Positions 4,304 to 5,201 of a stretch of 5,201 bases of DNA are shown in pieces. The notes beneath the pieces were generated by a model that was not told the DNA's origin, did no database searches, and was given only the letters and a program-made list of their open reading frames with translations. Both the position numbers and the translations under genes were made by a program. The first letter of the stretch is position 1; each line of letters opens with the position of its first letter. Source of the DNA: CAYSPU01 sp964432995 (GTDB lineage Bacteria > Verrucomicrobiota > Verrucomicrobiia > Limisphaerales > JAHDYP01); NCBI GenBank assembly GCA_964432995.1, contig CAYSPU010000338.1, forward strand, positions 1 to 5,201, read 5' to 3'.

Positions 4304-5201
4304 TTACAGTCCCAACTGCCGGAAACGCCGCGGGACGGCCTTGAAATGGAAGTCGAGCGAACAGAGGCGCTCGAGTTCGCCGCGGCCGAAGTGCCGGGAA
4401 ACCTCCGGATCGGCGCGGAGTTGGGCCAGGAAATCGGCATCCGCCCGACCGGCGTGTCGGGCTTCCCAGGTCTTCATGGCGCAACGCTGGACAAGGTCGT
4501 AAGCCTGCTCGCGGGTCAGACCTTTGCGGACGAGGGCGAGCAGGACCGTCTGCGAGTTCCACAGCCCCAGCGAGAGGGCGAGGTTGCGCCTCATGTTGTC
4601 CGGGTAAACGATCAAGCCATCCATCATCCGGGTCATCAGGCTCAACATGTAGTCCAGGAGCGTGCAGGAGTCGGGGAAGATCACTCGTTCGACCGAGCTG
4701 TGGCTGATGTCGCGTTCGTGCCAGAGGGCGACGTTTTCGAGGGCGGCGAGGGCATTGGCGCGGAGGACGCGCGCGAGGCCGCAGAGGCGTTCGAAGGTGA
4801 TGGGATTGCGCTTGTGGGGCATGGCGCTCGAGCCCTTCTGGCCTTTGGCGAAGAACTCTTCGGTCTCGAGGACCTCGGTGCGTTGGAGGTGCCGGAACTC
4901 GGTGGCCCAGCGTTCGAGGCTGGCGGCGACGAGCGCGAGCGTGGTCATGAACTCGGCGTGAATGTCCCGCTGGACCACCTGGGTGGCGAGGGGCGCGGGG
5001 CGCAGCCCGAGTTGGCGGCATACGGCGGCTTCGATCCGCGGCGAAAGATGGGCGCTGGTGCCCACGGCGCCGGAGAGTTTGCCGACGGCAACCGCCTTCC
5101 GCGCCGCCTGCAGGCGGCCGAGGGCGCGTCCAAACTCGTCGTACATGAGGGCGAGCTTGACGCCGAAGGTGGTGGGCTCGGCGTGGATGCCGTGGCTGCG
5201 G
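4304..5201 (-). CDS. purB: Adenylosuccinate lyase, C-terminal 298 residues
   Basis: PurB cleaves SAICAR to AICAR plus fumarate, and adenylosuccinate to AMP plus fumarate, in cytosolic purine synthesis; it is normally a homotetramer. The 5' part lies beyond the right edge. Numbering visible residues: RSHGIHAEPTTFG at 1-13 contains the conserved catalytic-region histidine; GTSAHLSPRIE at 47-57; the fumarase/aspartase superfamily signature GSSAMPHKRNP at 123-133 in the mobile loop with the catalytic serine; DISHSSVERVIFPD at 164-177, characteristic of PurB; and a C-terminal domain from about 205 (NLALSLGLWNSQTVLLALVRKGL) to LGL at 296-298. PHKRNP with SSVER favours PurB over argininosuccinate lyase or fumarase, which carry different loop residues. 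The TAA stop is at 4304-4306. No defect is visible. The gene downstream is over 400 bases away across repeats and is probably not co-transcribed. Confidence 0.97.
   Translation of the reverse strand, partial: RSHGIHAEPTTFGVKLALMYDEFGRALGRLQAARKAVAVGKLSGAVGTSAHLSPRIEAAVCRQLGLRPAPLATQVVQRDIHAEFMTTLALVAASLERWATEFRHLQRTEVLETEEFFAKGQKGSSAMPHKRNPITFERLCGLARVLRANALAALENVALWHERDISHSSVERVIFPDSCTLLDYMLSLMTRMMDGLIVYPDNMRRNLALSLGLWNSQTVLLALVRKGLTREQAYDLVQRCAMKTWEARHAGRADADFLAQLRADPEVSRHFGRGELERLCSLDFHFKAVPRRFRQLGL

Noticed and set aside
4027..4440. Extension of the LolA-like frame up to 4440
   Set aside because: It overlaps the 3' end of purB and translates repeat DNA with a 7-residue period. This is an open frame by chance, not protein-coding.

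Overview
The window is GC-rich bacterial chromosomal DNA in which every supportable gene lies on the minus strand. Read in the direction of transcription (high to low coordinates) the order is: the C-terminal two thirds of adenylosuccinate lyase (purB); a repeat-packed spacer; a secreted LolA/outer-membrane-lipoprotein-sorting-like protein; a structured spacer; a DUF2085 membrane protein coupled to an unrecognised four-helix membrane protein; and a MacA-type periplasmic adaptor coupled to the start of a MacB/LolD-type ABC ATPase that runs off the left edge. There are no rRNA or tRNA genes, no CRISPR array and no transposase gene. The long plus-strand open frames (about 262-1575 and 3058-3834) are antisense shadows caused by GC-rich codon bias.

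The cell is Gram-negative-like, since a periplasmic adaptor and a secreted LolA-like protein are present. The clutter of short dispersed repeats, the Ala/Thr/Asn-rich linker in the adaptor and the style of the LolA-like protein suggest a Verrucomicrobiota member or a relative in the PVC/Acidobacteria range. This is inference from style, not proof.

Region by region: 1-1560 holds the ATPase and adaptor with a GTGA start/stop overlap. 1561-1704 is a short spacer with a GC hairpin. 1705-2732 holds the two membrane proteins with an ATGA overlap. 2733-3069 is gene-free but has several stem-loops and a 9-10-nt periodic repeat. 3070-3843 is the LolA-like gene, which lacks a good standard start codon. 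3844-4303 is a mosaic of short palindromic and periodic repeats. 4304-5201 is purB.

Functionally, the left half is probably a tripartite ABC export or envelope-transport operon. PurB is a housekeeping enzyme of purine synthesis. The middle genes are uncharacterised envelope proteins. The most notable non-coding structure is the 3919-4230 region: two about 80-bp copies of a bipartite palindromic unit with GTAG-headed hairpins, as in REP/BIME elements, flanking a head-to-head array of 7-nt repeats.
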